In this document: positions 1-9,906 of the stretch, piece by piece
Layout of the letters: each line of letters opens with the position of its first letter
Position numbering within the stretch: position 1 is the first letter of the stretch
DNA from: Gammaproteobacteria bacterium
Lineage (GTDB): Bacteria; Pseudomonadota; Gammaproteobacteria; Steroidobacterales; Steroidobacteraceae
Direction of reading: 5' to 3'
Assembly (NCBI GenBank): GCA_028870355.1
Contig: JAGWPU010000115.1
Span: forward strand, 1 to 58,014
Length of the DNA: 58,014 nt
The notes under the pieces: model-generated
Database searches by the model: none
What the model was told of the DNA's origin: nothing
Seen by the model: the letters and a program-made list of their open reading frames with translations, nothing else
Program-made: the position numbers and the translations under genes

Positions 1-3000
1 ACCCGGGTCGTCGCGCGTGCGAGCGGTGGAGCGCTCGCGCGATTCGACCGGATCGCCGGCCACCTGCAATTGACCCATGCGGGGAACCGGTGGACGCTCG
101 CCGGCCAGCGCGTGCAGGCGCAACGCGATGGTCGAACCGATCCTCCATCGCGCTTCGAGGTCACCTGGCGCGGGATCCACGGCGGCGGCCTCGACCTGCG
201 CGCGCACGCGAGCTATCTGCGCGCCGACAATTTGTTGCCCCTGGCCGCACTGCTCCCGCAAAACTCCACGCGGGCGCGATTGATCGCGCTGGCGCCGACC
301 GGGGAATGGCGCGACGCGAGCTTGTCGCTCGAGCGGGCGAACTCGCGGGCGCCCTGGCACTTCCGGGTGCGCGCCCGCTTCCACAATGCGGGTTTCGCGG
401 CGTTCGGTCGCTCCCCGGGCGTCCATGGTCTGAGCGGCGTGCTCGAGGGAGACCAGAACGCCGGCCACGTCGCGTTCGCGTCGCGGTCGCTGATCGTCGA
501 CTGGCCCGCCGAGTGGCCGCGACCGGTCGGCTTCGACTCGCTCGACGGAACCGTGTACTGGAGCCGCACGCCGACGGGGCTGCTGATCGCGACGCCGCGC
601 GTCGAGATCGACAATGCCGATGGCCGGCTCGCGGTGCTCGCCGCGGTCCGGGTGCCCGGTGCCGGGCGCTCGCCGCGTCTCGATCTCGTGGCCCGGCTGC
701 GCGACGGCAAGCTCGCCGATGCGTCCGTGTACCTGCCCCGGGCGACCCTGCATCCGAAGCCGCTCGCATGGCTCGATCAGGCGTTCCTCGCCGGACGGGT
801 GCCGTCGGGCGAGATCGTCTTTCGCGGCCCGGTGCGGCATTTCCCGTTCCGCGACGGCAGCGGCGCGTTCCTCGCGCGGTTGCAGGTCGCGGGGGCGGCG
901 TTGCGATTCGCGCGGGGCTGGCCCGCGCTGCGGGACGTCGCAGCCGAGGTCCGGTTCCGCGACCAGGGACTGCGGGTTCACGTCGAGCACGCGACGGTCG
1001 ATCATCTGGCGGTTTCCGGTGCGCGGGTGCGGATCGCGGATTTTCGCGATGCGGTGTTGACCGCGCGCGCCGGGACCTCGAGCGACGCCGCGACGGTGCT
1101 GCAGTTCCTGCGCGACAGCCCGATCAACGTGCTCGCGCATGGCGGCTTCACCGCCTGGCGTGCCACCGGTCCGATCGAGGCTCGCGTGCACTTGCGGTTT
1201 CCATTCAAGGATTTCGCGCATCGCCGCGTCGTCGTGAAGGCGCGGCTGCGGCGGGTGACGCTCGGCCGGCGGGGCGTGCCGGACACGGCCAGCGGCCTCA
1301 GCGGGGATCTCACCGTGAACGGGTCCCGGGTTCCCCAGGCGCACCTCGCGGGGCGCCTGCTCGGCGGGCCCGTGACGATCGTCGCGCGTCCCCCGCGTGC
1401 CCGGGCGCACGGGACGTGGCTCGACTTCGCCGGCGTCGCGCAGGGTGCAGCCCTCGCGGCCGCGATCGGCCTGCCGCCGGCAGGACACCTCATCGGCTCG
1501 GCGGCGTGGCACGCGAGGCTCACGATCCTCGATGCGCCGGCCCGCGAGCGCCGACTGCGAGTCTCGTCCGATCTCGATGGGCTCGGGATCGAGCTGCCGG
1601 CGCCGCTCGACAAGCCCGCGGACCGGTCGCTGCCGTCCTGGATCGAGGTTCGTTGGCCACGCGCGTCCGCGCCCCGGATCGATTTCGCGCTCGGATCGAT
1701 CGCTCGCGGCGCGCTCGAGTGGCATGCGAGTGCGGCCGGCGAACAGTTCGCGCGCGCCGCGATCGGGTTCGGCGGCGAGCCCGCGCGGTTCGGCCCGGAC
1801 GAAGCGCTCGATCTCGGCGGTCGAATCGATCGCGTGGACCTGCGCGGATGGAGCCGCTTCCTGCCGCGAGGCCGGCGAGGGGCTGCGCTGCCGCCCGTAC
1901 GGATCGGGGCGCATTTGCGGATCGGCGAGGCGGATTACGCGGCGCTCGCGGTCCGTGACCTCGACCTCGGTCTCGCCGCGAGCGGCGAGGGCTGGCGCGT
2001 CACGTTCGGCGGTCCGGGCACGGACGGCCGATTGCGGATTCCGGCCGGCGGTGCGCGCACGCCACCGTGGGAATTCGATTTCTCGAAGATCGACGTGATC
2101 GAACCGACGGCCGGGCGGGGAGCGCCGGGCTCGCACGCCGCGCCGCCGCACGTCGACCCGGCGAGCTTGCCGGCGGCGCGGGTCCGCGTCGGCCGGCTCA
2201 CCTGGGCCGGGCGCCGGCTCGGCGCCGTGCAGGCGCGCGTCTCCGCGGTCGCCGATGGCCTGATCCTCGACGATCTGACGTTCGCCGGGCGCAGCTTCAC
2301 CGCGCATCTGCGCGGCGACTGGCGCGGGGCCGGCACCGGCTCGGGGCACCTCGTCGGCACCCTGGCGAGCGGCAACGTCGAGGAGACGATGGCGGACCTC
2401 GGGTATGCGCGCGTGATCGCCGGCAAGACCGGCCGGGTCGACGTCGATCTGCGCTGGACCGGCGTGCCGACGGTCGACGCGTTCCGGGAGGCCACGGGTC
2501 GCGTGAAGATCGCGCTCGTGAACGGACAGGTCTTCGGCATCAAGCCGGGCGCGGGGCGGGTACTCGGTCTCGCGAGCGTCGCGGCGCTGCCGCGCCGGCT
2601 CGCGCTCGACTTCAGCGACGTGACCGACAAGGGACTCGCGTTCGACCGCGTGGACGGAACGTTCGCCTTGCGCGGCGGCAACGCCTATACCAACGACGTG
2701 CTGCTCAAGGGACCTGCGGCGCAGATCGGGGTCGTCGGGCGAATCGGCCTGAAGGCACAGGACTACGACCAGATCGCGGTCGTCACCAACCGGGTCGGCA
2801 GCACCCTGCCGCTCGCCGGTGCGCTCGCCGGCGGGCCGGTCGTCGGTGCCGCGGTGCTGCTGTTCACGGAGGTGTTCAAGCAGCCGCTCCAGGGCTTGGA
2901 GAGAGGTTATTATCGGATCAGCGGCAGTTGGGAAAATCCGAAGGTGCAACGCATCGATCACGCGGCCGCCGCGGCCGCGATCGCGAAGGACGGGAAGCCA

Positions 3001-3003
3001 TAG
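1..3003 (+). CDS. yhdP: YhdP-family AsmA-like protein (3' part; start outside window)
   Basis: The frame is open from the first base, so the N-terminus lies upstream; about 1000 codons are visible, while family members are usually about 1270 residues. The visible part has the long beta-rich, low-complexity character of AsmA-like proteins and ends with the typical C-terminal block [12 protein letters not shown]. Family knowledge: YhdP is an inner-membrane-anchored, periplasm-spanning protein that works with TamB and YdbH in moving phospholipids to the outer membrane. The nitrilase gene begins at the base after its stop and tldD follows, which is the standard gammaproteobacterial order yhdP-nit-tldD. 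I infer one operon. Family assignment is firm from context and the C-terminal motif. Confidence 0.9.
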   Translation, partial: TRVVARASGGALARFDRIAGHLQLTHAGNRWTLAGQRVQAQRDGRTDPPSRFEVTWRGIHGGGLDLRAHASYLRADNLLPLAALLPQNSTRARLIALAPTGEWRDASLSLERANSRAPWHFRVRARFHNAGFAAFGRSPGVHGLSGVLEGDQNAGHVAFASRSLIVDWPAEWPRPVGFDSLDGTVYWSRTPTGLLIATPRVEIDNADGRLAVLAAVRVPGAGRSPRLDLVARLRDGKLADASVYLPRATLHPKPLAWLDQAFLAGRVPSGEIVFRGPVRHFPFRDGSGAFLARLQVAGAALRFARGWPALRDVAAEVRFRDQGLRVHVEHATVDHLAVSGARVRIADFRDAVLTARAGTSSDAATVLQFLRDSPINVLAHGGFTAWRATGPIEARVHLRFPFKDFAHRRVVVKARLRRVTLGRRGVPDTASGLSGDLTVNGSRVPQAHLAGRLLGGPVTIVARPPRARAHGTWLDFAGVAQGAALAAAIGLPPAGHLIGSAAWHARLTILDAPARERRLRVSSDLDGLGIELPAPLDKPADRSLPSWIEVRWPRASAPRIDFALGSIARGALEWHASAAGEQFARAAIGFGGEPARFGPDEALDLGGRIDRVDLRGWSRFLPRGRRGAALPPVRIGAHLRIGEADYAALAVRDLDLGLAASGEGWRVTFGGPGTDGRLRIPAGGARTPPWEFDFSKIDVIEPTAGRGAPGSHAAPPHVDPASLPAARVRVGRLTWAGRRLGAVQARVSAVADGLILDDLTFAGRSFTAHLRGDWRGAGTGSGHLVGTLASGNVEETMADLGYARVIAGKTGRVDVDLRWTGVPTVDAFREATGRVKIALVNGQVFGIKPGAGRVLGLASVAALPRRLALDFSDVTDKGLAFDRVDGTFALRGGNAYTNDVLLKGPAAQIGVVGRIGLKAQDYDQIAVVTNRVGSTLPLAGALAGGPVVGAAVLLFTEVFKQPLQGLERGYYRISGSWENPKVQRIDHAAAAAAIAKDGKP

Positions 3004-3843
3004 ATGGGACGGATCGCGGCCATTCAAATGACCTCGGGTCATCGCGTCGAGGAGAACCTGGCGGTCGCCCGCGAGTTGCTGCGCGCCGCGAAGGACGCGG
3101 GCGCTGCGGTCGCCTGCCTGCCGGAGAACTTCGCGTTCCTCGGATTGCAGGACAAGGACAAGCTTGCGGTCGCCGAGTCCGACGGCGACGGTCCCGTGCA
3201 AGCGTTCCTCGGCGCGACCGCGCGCGAACTCGGCCTGTGGATACTCGCCGGGTCCGTGAACCTGCGCGTCGATGCGACGGACCGGGTCGCGAACGCCGCG
3301 CTCCTCGTCGATGCACAGGGTCGACGCGTCGCACGCTACGACAAGATCCATCTGTTCGACGTCGCGATCCCCGGTCGCGACGAGCAGTACCGGGAATCGC
3401 GGACCGTGATGCCGGGTCGGCGGATCGTGGTCGTCGACACGCCGGTCGGTCGCGCCGGACTGTCGGTGTGCTACGACGTCCGATTTCCCGAACTCTACCG
3501 CGAACTCGTCGCCCAGGGCGCCGAATGGCTCGCGGTGCCGTCCGCGTTCACGGTGCCGACCGGACGTGCGCATTGGGAGGTGCTGATGCGCGCGCGCGCG
3601 ATCGAGAATCTGTGTTACGTCGTTGCGCCGGCGCAGTCGGGGACGCACAGCAACGGCCGGGAAACCTACGGCGACACCCTGATCGTCGATTATTGGGGGC
3701 AGGTGCTCGCGCGCCGCGATCGGGGCGCCGGGGTCGTCGTCGCCGACCTCGATCTCGACCAACTCGCGCAGACGCGAGCCCGATTCCCCGTCCTGCAGAA
3801 CCGGCGACTCGAGACCCCTCGAGTCGCGATGGAGCCCGTATGA
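3004..3843 (+). CDS. carbon-nitrogen hydrolase, NIT1-type (deaminated glutathione amidase-like)
   Basis: This 279-residue nitrilase-superfamily protein starts at the ATG directly after the yhdP stop. The Glu-Lys-Cys catalytic triad is visible: E41 in LPENF, K114 in [10 protein letters not shown] and C156 in [15 protein letters not shown]. The RFPELYR and [11 protein letters not shown] blocks are typical of the NIT1/YbeM branch, whose known members hydrolyse deaminated glutathione as a metabolite-repair reaction. It overlaps tldD by four bases (ATGA), indicating translational coupling. The nitrilase-tldD pairing is conserved in many gammaproteobacteria, but I know of no demonstrated functional link. 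Family is certain; the exact substrate is inferred from motif similarity. Confidence 0.9.
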   Translation: MGRIAAIQMTSGHRVEENLAVARELLRAAKDAGAAVACLPENFAFLGLQDKDKLAVAESDGDGPVQAFLGATARELGLWILAGSVNLRVDATDRVANAALLVDAQGRRVARYDKIHLFDVAIPGRDEQYRESRTVMPGRRIVVVDTPVGRAGLSVCYDVRFPELYRELVAQGAEWLAVPSAFTVPTGRAHWEVLMRARAIENLCYVVAPAQSGTHSNGRETYGDTLIVDYWGQVLARRDRGAGVVVADLDLDQLAQTRARFPVLQNRRLETPRVAMEPV

Positions 3844-5282
3844 CCGAATCCAAGCTCGCGATCGCCGAACGCGCGATCCTCTCGCCGGCGGGCCTCGACG
3901 AGCACCGGATCGAGACCGCGCTCGGCAGCCTGATGAGCCGCGGGATCGATTACGCCGACCTGTATTTCCAGTCGTCGCGCGAAGAATCCTGGTCGCTCGA
4001 CGACGGCATCGTCAAGGAGGGCGCGCACAGCATCGAACAGGGCGTCGGGGTGCGCGCCGTCAGCGGTGAACGCACCGGCTTCGCGTACACCGACGAACTG
4101 GCGCCGCCGGCGCTCGAAGAAGCGGCGCGCGCGGCGCGCGCGATCGCCCGCAGCGGCGGCCCGCAGGCGCTGAAGGCGTGGTCGCGCGCGGCCGACCGGC
4201 AACTCTATGCGCCGATCGATCCGCTGGAGACGGTCCGTGACGAGGACAAGGTGGCGTGGCTCCTGCGGGTCGATGCGGAGGCGCGGCGGATCGATCCGCG
4301 CGTGAAGCAGGTGATGGCCTCGCTCGCCGCGGTCCACGAGGTCGTATTGATCGCCGCGAGCGACGGCACCTTCGTCGCGGACGTCCGTCCGTTGGTGCGC
4401 GTGAACGTTTCGGTGATCGCGGAGCACGGCGGCCGGCGCGAGCAAGGGTACAGCGGGGGCGGCGGGCGATTCGGGATCGACGAACTGCTGCGCGAGGACC
4501 TGCCGCTCGTCCACGCGCGCGAAGCCGTGCGACAAGCGCTCGTGAACCTCGAGGCGATCGCGGCGCCCGCGGGGACGATGCCGGTCGTGCTCGGCCCCGG
4601 CTGGCCCGGAATCCTGCTGCACGAGGCGATCGGCCACGGGCTCGAGGGGGATTTCAACCGCAAGGGCACCTCGGCGTTCTCGAACCGGATCGGCGAACGC
4701 GTGGCCGCCGAGTCGATCACGGTCGTCGACGACGGCACGCTCGAGCGACGGCGAGGCTCGCTCAACGTCGACGACGAGGGCACGCCGACCCAGTGCACCG
4801 TGCTGATCGAGGACGGGGTCCTCCGGGGTTACCTGCAGGACAAACTGAACGCCCGCTTGATGAAGCTGCCGGCGACCGGGAACGGCCGCCGGGAGTCGTT
4901 CGCCCACATGACCTTGCCGCGGATGACGAACACCTACATGCGTGCCGGCCGGCACGCGCCCGAGGACATCGTCGCGTCGGTCGAGCGGGGCCTGTACGCG
5001 GTCAACTTCGGGGGCGGGCAAGTCGACATCACCTCGGGGAAATTCGTGTTCTCGGCGAGTGAGGCGTACCTGATCGAGCACGGCCGGATCGGCGCGCCGG
5101 TCAAGGGCGCGACCTTGATCGGCAACGGTCCCGACGTGCTCACCCGGGTGAGCATGCTCGGCAATGACCTGAAGCTCGATGCGGGCGTCGGCACCTGCGG
5201 CAAGGAAGGCCAATCGGTGCCGGTCGGCGTCGGCCAGCCGACCCTGCGCATCGACGCGCTCACGGTCGGCGGCACCGGGTGA
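3840..5282 (+). CDS. tldD: metalloprotease subunit TldD
   Basis: This 480-residue protein matches the usual length of TldD. The metalloprotease motif HEXXXH is present as H261-E262-AIG-H265 in the sequence [18 protein letters not shown]. TldD forms a heterodimer with TldE (PmbA), and the complex degrades unfolded peptides and matures some RiPP precursors. The partner gene pmbA is in this window at 13434 instead of close by, so the usual neighbourhood has been split. The start ATG overlaps the nitrilase stop, and its own stop overlaps the GTG start of the next gene (GTGA). Confidence 0.96.
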   Translation: MTESKLAIAERAILSPAGLDEHRIETALGSLMSRGIDYADLYFQSSREESWSLDDGIVKEGAHSIEQGVGVRAVSGERTGFAYTDELAPPALEEAARAARAIARSGGPQALKAWSRAADRQLYAPIDPLETVRDEDKVAWLLRVDAEARRIDPRVKQVMASLAAVHEVVLIAASDGTFVADVRPLVRVNVSVIAEHGGRREQGYSGGGGRFGIDELLREDLPLVHAREAVRQALVNLEAIAAPAGTMPVVLGPGWPGILLHEAIGHGLEGDFNRKGTSAFSNRIGERVAAESITVVDDGTLERRRGSLNVDDEGTPTQCTVLIEDGVLRGYLQDKLNARLMKLPATGNGRRESFAHMTLPRMTNTYMRAGRHAPEDIVASVERGLYAVNFGGGQVDITSGKFVFSASEAYLIEHGRIGAPVKGATLIGNGPDVLTRVSMLGNDLKLDAGVGTCGKEGQSVPVGVGQPTLRIDALTVGGTG

Positions 5283-6502
5283 CGGGAGCGACCGCCGCCG
5301 CGCCCGGCGGCGCCGGGCGCCTCGGCCGCGACGCGTATCTGCTGTGCTATTCCGCGTTCTTCGCGGACCTCGGCTATCAAGGCGTCGCCGCCTGTTTTCC
5401 GTTGCTGCTGGTGATGCGCCTGCACGCGACGGTCGCGGCGTACGGGCTCGCGACCGCCGTGGCGTTCGGCGGTGGCGCGTTGTTTTCCTACCTCGGCGGC
5501 CTCGCCGGCGACCGCTTCGACAAGCGACGCGTGGCGATCGCCGGCAATGCACTGATCCCGCTGATGGCGCTGTCCGGTCTCGCGCGCACGCCGCCCGCGG
5601 CCGCGCTACTGTTCGTGCTCGGCTGGTGGGCGCGCTACTTCCGTAGCCCCGCACGCCGCGCGATGCTCGTCGAAGTCACGCCGCCCGAGAGCCGCGCGCG
5701 GGCGTTCGGGACGCTGCACGCACTCGACATCGCGGGCGGCATGCTGTCCGCGCTCGCGGTGCTGCTGTTCCTCGCGGCGAGGATGCCCATCGGCACCATC
5801 CTGCTGTTCGCGATCGCACCCCTCGTGGTTTCGACCGCGCTGCTGCTGTTCGTACGGCGCGAGACGGTGTACGCGGCGCCGACGCCGCGCACGGGGGCGG
5901 CCGGCGCGACCCGCGGAGGCCGTCCCTTGCTCACGGCGCTGCTCGCCGCGGCGACGCTGTACGGCTTCAGCTTCTACAATCTCGGATTCCCGATCCTGAC
6001 CGCGACCGGCGGCCAGGCGACGCGCCCGGGGTTCGAGGCGGGCGTGCTCGCGTTCATGATCTACCTCGGCGTCTCGGCGCTCAGCGGCTATCTGCTCGGA
6101 CGGCGGCGCGGCGCCGGGGTGCGGGCGCTGTGGTCGTTCGGCTATCTCCCGTCGGCGCTCGGTTCGTGCCTGATCGGCCTGTGTGTGTCGTGGCACGCCC
6201 CGACGCCCGCATTCGATCTCGCGGTCGCCGTGCTCGGATTCGGCATGGGTGCCGTCGAGACCTTCGAGCCGACCGTGGTGTCGTCGTTGGTCGAGCACCG
6301 GCGGCTGACCCGCGGGATGGGATTCCTGTCGGTCTCGCGCGGTCTCGGGCAATTCCTGTCGAATCTCGCGATGGGCGCGCTGTTCACCATTGGCCCGGCC
6401 GTGCCGTATTTCTATGCGTTCGCGTCGGCCGCGCTCGCGACGAGCGTGCTCGGCATCGCGGCGCAGCGACGCGCCTCAGATCCCGGCGATTCCAGCGAAT
6501 AG
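5279..6502 (+). CDS. major facilitator superfamily transporter
   Basis: This 407-residue polytopic protein has about 12 hydrophobic segments. The MFS loop 2-3 signature is recognisable as [13 protein letters not shown] near residues 75-87, and a second region, [16 protein letters not shown], follows TM4 as in drug/H+ antiporter-type members. The GTG start overlaps the tldD stop by four bases, so it is probably translated with tldD. Its last 27 bases overlap the end of the convergent Nramp-type gene. Substrate is unknown; an efflux role is the likeliest reading, but nothing in the sequence identifies the compound. Confidence 0.85.
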   Translation: MTGATAAAPGGAGRLGRDAYLLCYSAFFADLGYQGVAACFPLLLVMRLHATVAAYGLATAVAFGGGALFSYLGGLAGDRFDKRRVAIAGNALIPLMALSGLARTPPAAALLFVLGWWARYFRSPARRAMLVEVTPPESRARAFGTLHALDIAGGMLSALAVLLFLAARMPIGTILLFAIAPLVVSTALLLFVRRETVYAAPTPRTGAAGATRGGRPLLTALLAAATLYGFSFYNLGFPILTATGGQATRPGFEAGVLAFMIYLGVSALSGYLLGRRRGAGVRALWSFGYLPSALGSCLIGLCVSWHAPTPAFDLAVAVLGFGMGAVETFEPTVVSSLVEHRRLTRGMGFLSVSRGLGQFLSNLAMGALFTIGPAVPYFYAFASAALATSVLGIAAQRRASDPGDSSE

Positions 6503-7732
6503 CCCGAGCCCGGCGATCAACACGGAGACGCCGATCACGATCCACGCATAGACGCCGCGCGGACGGTGTGCGGCCGGCAGGCCGCGGAACGCGATCATCA
6601 CCAGGAACCCCAGGACCACCGGCAGCATCAACGCGTTCATCACCTCGACGCCGATGTTCAGCGCGACCAGGTCGGGCGCGAGCGCGACGCCGACGGCGCC
6701 GCCAATCACCGCGACGGCATAGACACCGTAGAACCACGGAGCCTCGAGCGGATGATGCTCGAGGGAATGGCGGTAGCCGGTCACTTCGCCGAATCCCCAG
6801 GCGGCCGCGAGCGACACCACGATCGCCGCGACCATCGCCGCCCCGAGGGTGCCGAGTGCGAACACCATTCGTCCGGCGCTCGACCCGAGGATCGGCGACA
6901 GCGCGGCGGTGATGTCGCCGATGCTCTCCAGGCTCGACTTCGCCCCGGTGCGGCCGATCGTCGCGGCCGCCGCGACCAGGATCGCGGCCATCACCGCCTG
7001 GGTGATCACCGAGCCGATCGCCGTGTCCCAGCGCGCGTAGGCGTAGTGCTCGGGACCGAGCTTCTTGTCGGCGACCGCGGACTGCTGGTAGAAGATCATC
7101 CAGGGCATGATCACCGCACCGATGTTCGCGGCGACGAGGTAGAGGTAGCTCCGATCGCCGAGCGGCATCTGCGTGAGGCCGCGAGCGAGCGCGCCCGGGT
7201 CCGGATGGGCCTGGTATGCGACGAGGAAGAACGCGAATTCGAACAGTCCGAGCGCGATCGCGACGCGCTCGACCCGCCGATAGGTGCCGGTCAGGACGAC
7301 GAGCAGCAGGAACGCCGCGGCGACGCCGAGGCTCGCGAACCTCGGGATCCCATAGAGCTGGCCGACCGCGGCCACACCGGAGAACTCGGTCAGCAACGCG
7401 CCGATTGCGGCGATGCCGAGGCTCGCGACCGAGAGCCATGCCCAGCCGCGCCCGAAGGTTTCACGGATGAGTTCGCCGTGGCCCTTGCCGGTGAACAGGC
7501 CTAGCCGCACCGTGAGCTCCTGGACGACGAACAGCACCGGGATCAGCAGGGCTTGCAGCAGCAGGAGCCGGTAGCCCCACTGCACGCCGCTTTGCGCCGC
7601 CGTGATGATGCTGCCGACGTCGGTATCGGCGAGCATCACGACGAGGCCCGGACCCATCACGGCCAGGAACGTGCGCCATCCCGGGGTCGGATGCCGGTGC
7701 GGCCGTGGTGTTTGCGTTGTGCCTTGGTTCAT
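6476..7732 (-). CDS. Nramp-family transporter with non-canonical metal-binding motifs
   Basis: This 418-residue protein has 11 predicted membrane segments in the Nramp (SLC11) pattern. In canonical Nramps TM1 carries DPGN and TM6 carries AxxMPH, which together bind Mn2+ or Fe2+. Here TM1 reads D38-V39-G40-S41 (context LADTDVGS), so the metal-binding Asn is Ser and the helix-breaking Pro is Val. TM6 reads A206-V-I-M209-P210-W211, keeping Ala and Met but replacing His with Trp. It is therefore an Nramp-related outlier whose ion may not be Mn2+. It lies 49 bases downstream of the S10 peptidase gene on the same strand and converges on the MFS gene with a 27-base overlap. Confidence 0.88.
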   Translation of the reverse strand: MNQGTTQTPRPHRHPTPGWRTFLAVMGPGLVVMLADTDVGSIITAAQSGVQWGYRLLLLQALLIPVLFVVQELTVRLGLFTGKGHGELIRETFGRGWAWLSVASLGIAAIGALLTEFSGVAAVGQLYGIPRFASLGVAAAFLLLVVLTGTYRRVERVAIALGLFEFAFFLVAYQAHPDPGALARGLTQMPLGDRSYLYLVAANIGAVIMPWMIFYQQSAVADKKLGPEHYAYARWDTAIGSVITQAVMAAILVAAAATIGRTGAKSSLESIGDITAALSPILGSSAGRMVFALGTLGAAMVAAIVVSLAAAWGFGEVTGYRHSLEHHPLEAPWFYGVYAVAVIGGAVGVALAPDLVALNIGVEVMNALMLPVVLGFLVMIAFRGLPAAHRPRGVYAWIVIGVSVLIAGLGLFAGIAGI

Positions 7733-7781
7733 CGTCGCGTCCCGGACACCGGGCGCGAAAACGCGATGCGTCGGTCCGGCG

Positions 7782-9425
7782 CTAGCGTCGGCTGTTGCGT
7801 TCGATGAACGCCGCGACGTTCGCGTGCAGCGCCTTCAGCGCCGGCTCGTTGACGTACACCATGTGTCCCGACGGATAGAAATGCATTTCGATGTTCTTCT
7901 CCAGAGACGCTTCCATCGGCAGGTGCTGCATCTCGAACATCGCCGCGAAGAAGGGCGTCGCGAGATCGTAGTAGCCGCCGTTCAGTTGAACCTTGAGGTT
8001 CGGGTCCTGCTGCATCGCCGCCGCCAGATCCGGCATCACGTTCGTCGGCCCGGGGAGCTTCGCCGGCGCCCCCGGCGGTCGATGGCCGTAGTCCCAGGTC
8101 TTCCACAGGTCGATCTCGGGCTTGTAGGTCATCCCGATCCCGAATTTCAGCCGGGTACGAACGTAGTCGTTGAACGCGGCCACGTACGCGGACGCGATCG
8201 CCGAGGACTGCGGGTCGTAGCCCGCTTCCTGGCTCATCGGGTCGAGCGTCGGTCCGGTGAAACGCGCGTCGAGGCGGCCGGTGGTCGTGTCGGGGCCTAG
8301 CAGGTTCTTCTCGAACTCGCCGCCGTTGATCCGCAGGTCCGCCCGCTCGATGGTCGCGACCGGGAGACCGGTGAACGCGTGCAACTGCTGCGCGATCGCG
8401 GCCTTGCGGTCCGCGCCGAGCGCGTTGCCCGCATCGAGCGCCTGGGCGTAGGGTCCGAGCGCGAATTTTTCCACCGCCGGCAGCAGCGCGTCGAGCGTCG
8501 CTGGCGCGTTGGGCAGCTTGTGGTGGTACCAGGCGGTCGCCGCGTACGAGGGCAGGGCGAGTTCGTACGGCAGATCCACGCCGGGGTTGAACTGCGGCGC
8601 ATCGATGCTGTCGTCGAAGTTCAGGATCTGTGAGAGCAGGATCACGCCGTTGAAGTCGATCGACTTGTCGTTCTCCAGCACGTTGATCAGCGCGGCCGAG
8701 CGCGTGGTCCCGTAACTCTCGCCGAACAGGAACTTCGGCGAATTCCAGCGATCGTGGGCCGACAGGAACTGCACGATGAAGTTCGCGAACGCGTGCGCGT
8801 CCTGATCCACGCCCCAGAACGCCTTGTCCTTGTCCTTGCCGCGCAGGTGGCCGAAGCCCGTCCCGGGCGCATCGATGAACACGAGGTCGCTCGCATCGAG
8901 CAGGCTGTACTCGTTGTTCACCACCGCGTACGGCGCGGGCGGCACGTGCCGATCGCCCGGGACCACGACGCGCACCGGGCCGAACGCCCCCATGTGCAGC
9001 CAGATCGTCGACGAGCCGGGGCCGCCGTTGTAGAGGAACGTGATCGGTCGGTGCGGATCCTCGCGATCGCCCTTGAAATACGCGACGTACGACATGCTCG
9101 CGGCGGGCGGCTGCGCGGCGGCGTCCGCCGCGGAACCCGGCGGGGGGGCGTCCTGATCCATCGGATCGGCGAGGTGCACGACCATCACGCCAGCCTCGGC
9201 CTCGTAGCGAATCGGACGTCCGCCGACCGTCACGGTGCCGTGGGTGATGCTGTGCGCATCGCGCAGGTACCGCTGCATCCCCGGCGGCAACGCCGTCGCC
9301 GGCGCGGCGTCCTGTGCGGCGCTCTTCGGGGCGCCGGGCGGGGCCTTCGCCGCGATCGCGCCCGGGGCGCACAGCGCGGCGAAGAGCACCGGCAGGCCGG
9401 CGATACAGGATGGCTTCATTCGCAT
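7782..9425 (-). CDS. secreted serine carboxypeptidase-like protein (peptidase family S10)
   Basis: This 547-residue protein has an N-terminal signal peptide ending near ALCAPGAIA-A. The S10 hallmarks are clear: NGGPGSS at 133-139 for the oxyanion site, nucleophile S237 in GESYG, D487 in GGYYDL and H521 in YPSGHM. Family members are alpha/beta-hydrolase exopeptidases that cleave C-terminal residues at acidic pH. A second in-frame ATG two codons downstream is an equally good start. It probably acts in the periplasm or outside the cell. It is read from a sigma70-like promoter about 85 bases upstream and may be co-transcribed with the Nramp-type gene. Confidence 0.92.
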   Translation of the reverse strand: MRMKPSCIAGLPVLFAALCAPGAIAAKAPPGAPKSAAQDAAPATALPPGMQRYLRDAHSITHGTVTVGGRPIRYEAEAGVMVVHLADPMDQDAPPPGSAADAAAQPPAASMSYVAYFKGDREDPHRPITFLYNGGPGSSTIWLHMGAFGPVRVVVPGDRHVPPAPYAVVNNEYSLLDASDLVFIDAPGTGFGHLRGKDKDKAFWGVDQDAHAFANFIVQFLSAHDRWNSPKFLFGESYGTTRSAALINVLENDKSIDFNGVILLSQILNFDDSIDAPQFNPGVDLPYELALPSYAATAWYHHKLPNAPATLDALLPAVEKFALGPYAQALDAGNALGADRKAAIAQQLHAFTGLPVATIERADLRINGGEFEKNLLGPDTTTGRLDARFTGPTLDPMSQEAGYDPQSSAIASAYVAAFNDYVRTRLKFGIGMTYKPEIDLWKTWDYGHRPPGAPAKLPGPTNVMPDLAAAMQQDPNLKVQLNGGYYDLATPFFAAMFEMQHLPMEASLEKNIEMHFYPSGHMVYVNEPALKALHANVAAFIERNSRR

Positions 9426-9508
9426 GGACGACTCCGTCCGGTGTCCGGGGCGCGAACACCGATCGCGTTTGCCAGGGGTGCGGCGCCCGGGGCCGCGTCA
9501 AACGCGAA

Positions 9509-9537
9509 AGCATAAGAGCCGCGCCCGACTGCGTCTA
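9509..9537 (-). promoter_or_regulatory. predicted promoter for the S10 peptidase gene
   Basis: On the minus strand TAGACG is followed after 17 bases by TATGCT, an acceptable sigma70 pair. It would start transcription near 9502 and leave a leader of about 80 bases. The rest of 9426-9660 shows no other gene. Confidence 0.45.
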
Positions 9538-9660
9538 CCCCGGGGCGGCTTCCTCGTCCGGCGCGGGCGAGGTCCCGGGTTTAGTCAAATGGGCCCCGCC
9601 GCAGGCCGGCCGCGCGCTAGGATCGGAGCCGGCGTCATGCGACGGTCAGCGGAGGCGCAC

Positions 9661-9906
9661 GTGCGACTGCCAGGCCCCATCTACGAGTCCCTGCCGAGCG
9701 CCTATGCGGTCATCGGTGCGGCCGCGCTCGGCCTGTCCGCCATCGACACGCGGAACTGGCGCGCCGCCTCGACGTTCTCGATCGGGTTCGCGGCGCTGGT
9801 CGCCGCGCTGACGATCCACCTGCGCCGCCGGGATTTCCGCGACAGGCGACGCCGCTACAGCGGCGGGCCGATTCCGCCGGCCACGCCGCGACCGCCCCGG
9901 CACTAG
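9661..9906 (+). CDS. small two-TM membrane protein of unknown function
   Basis: This 81-residue protein starts at GTG 9661, chosen because a perfect GGAGG lies five bases upstream; an ATG at 9637 has no such site. Residues of about 13-30 (AYAVIGAAALGLSAI) and 38-55 (FSIGFAALVAALTIHL) form two hydrophobic helices. A strongly basic stretch (HLRRRDFRDRRRRYSGG) and a proline-rich tail follow, suggesting an N-in/C-in hairpin. I do not recognise the family. Its stop shares the palindrome CTAG with the stop of the convergent AAA-FHA gene. Reality rests on the ribosome binding site, the hydrophobic pattern and the good packing. Confidence 0.6.
   Translation: MRLPGPIYESLPSAYAVIGAAALGLSAIDTRNWRAASTFSIGFAALVAALTIHLRRRDFRDRRRRYSGGPIPPATPRPPRH

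Noticed and set aside
2067-3839. N-terminal extension of tldD through yhdP and the nitrilase gene
   Set aside because: The extra frame is Arg-rich and matches nothing; the ATG at 3840 gives the exact family length and N-terminus.
3690-5654. A long minus-strand frame opposite tldD
   Set aside because: Shadow of tldD and the MFS gene; both have clear family motifs on the plus strand.
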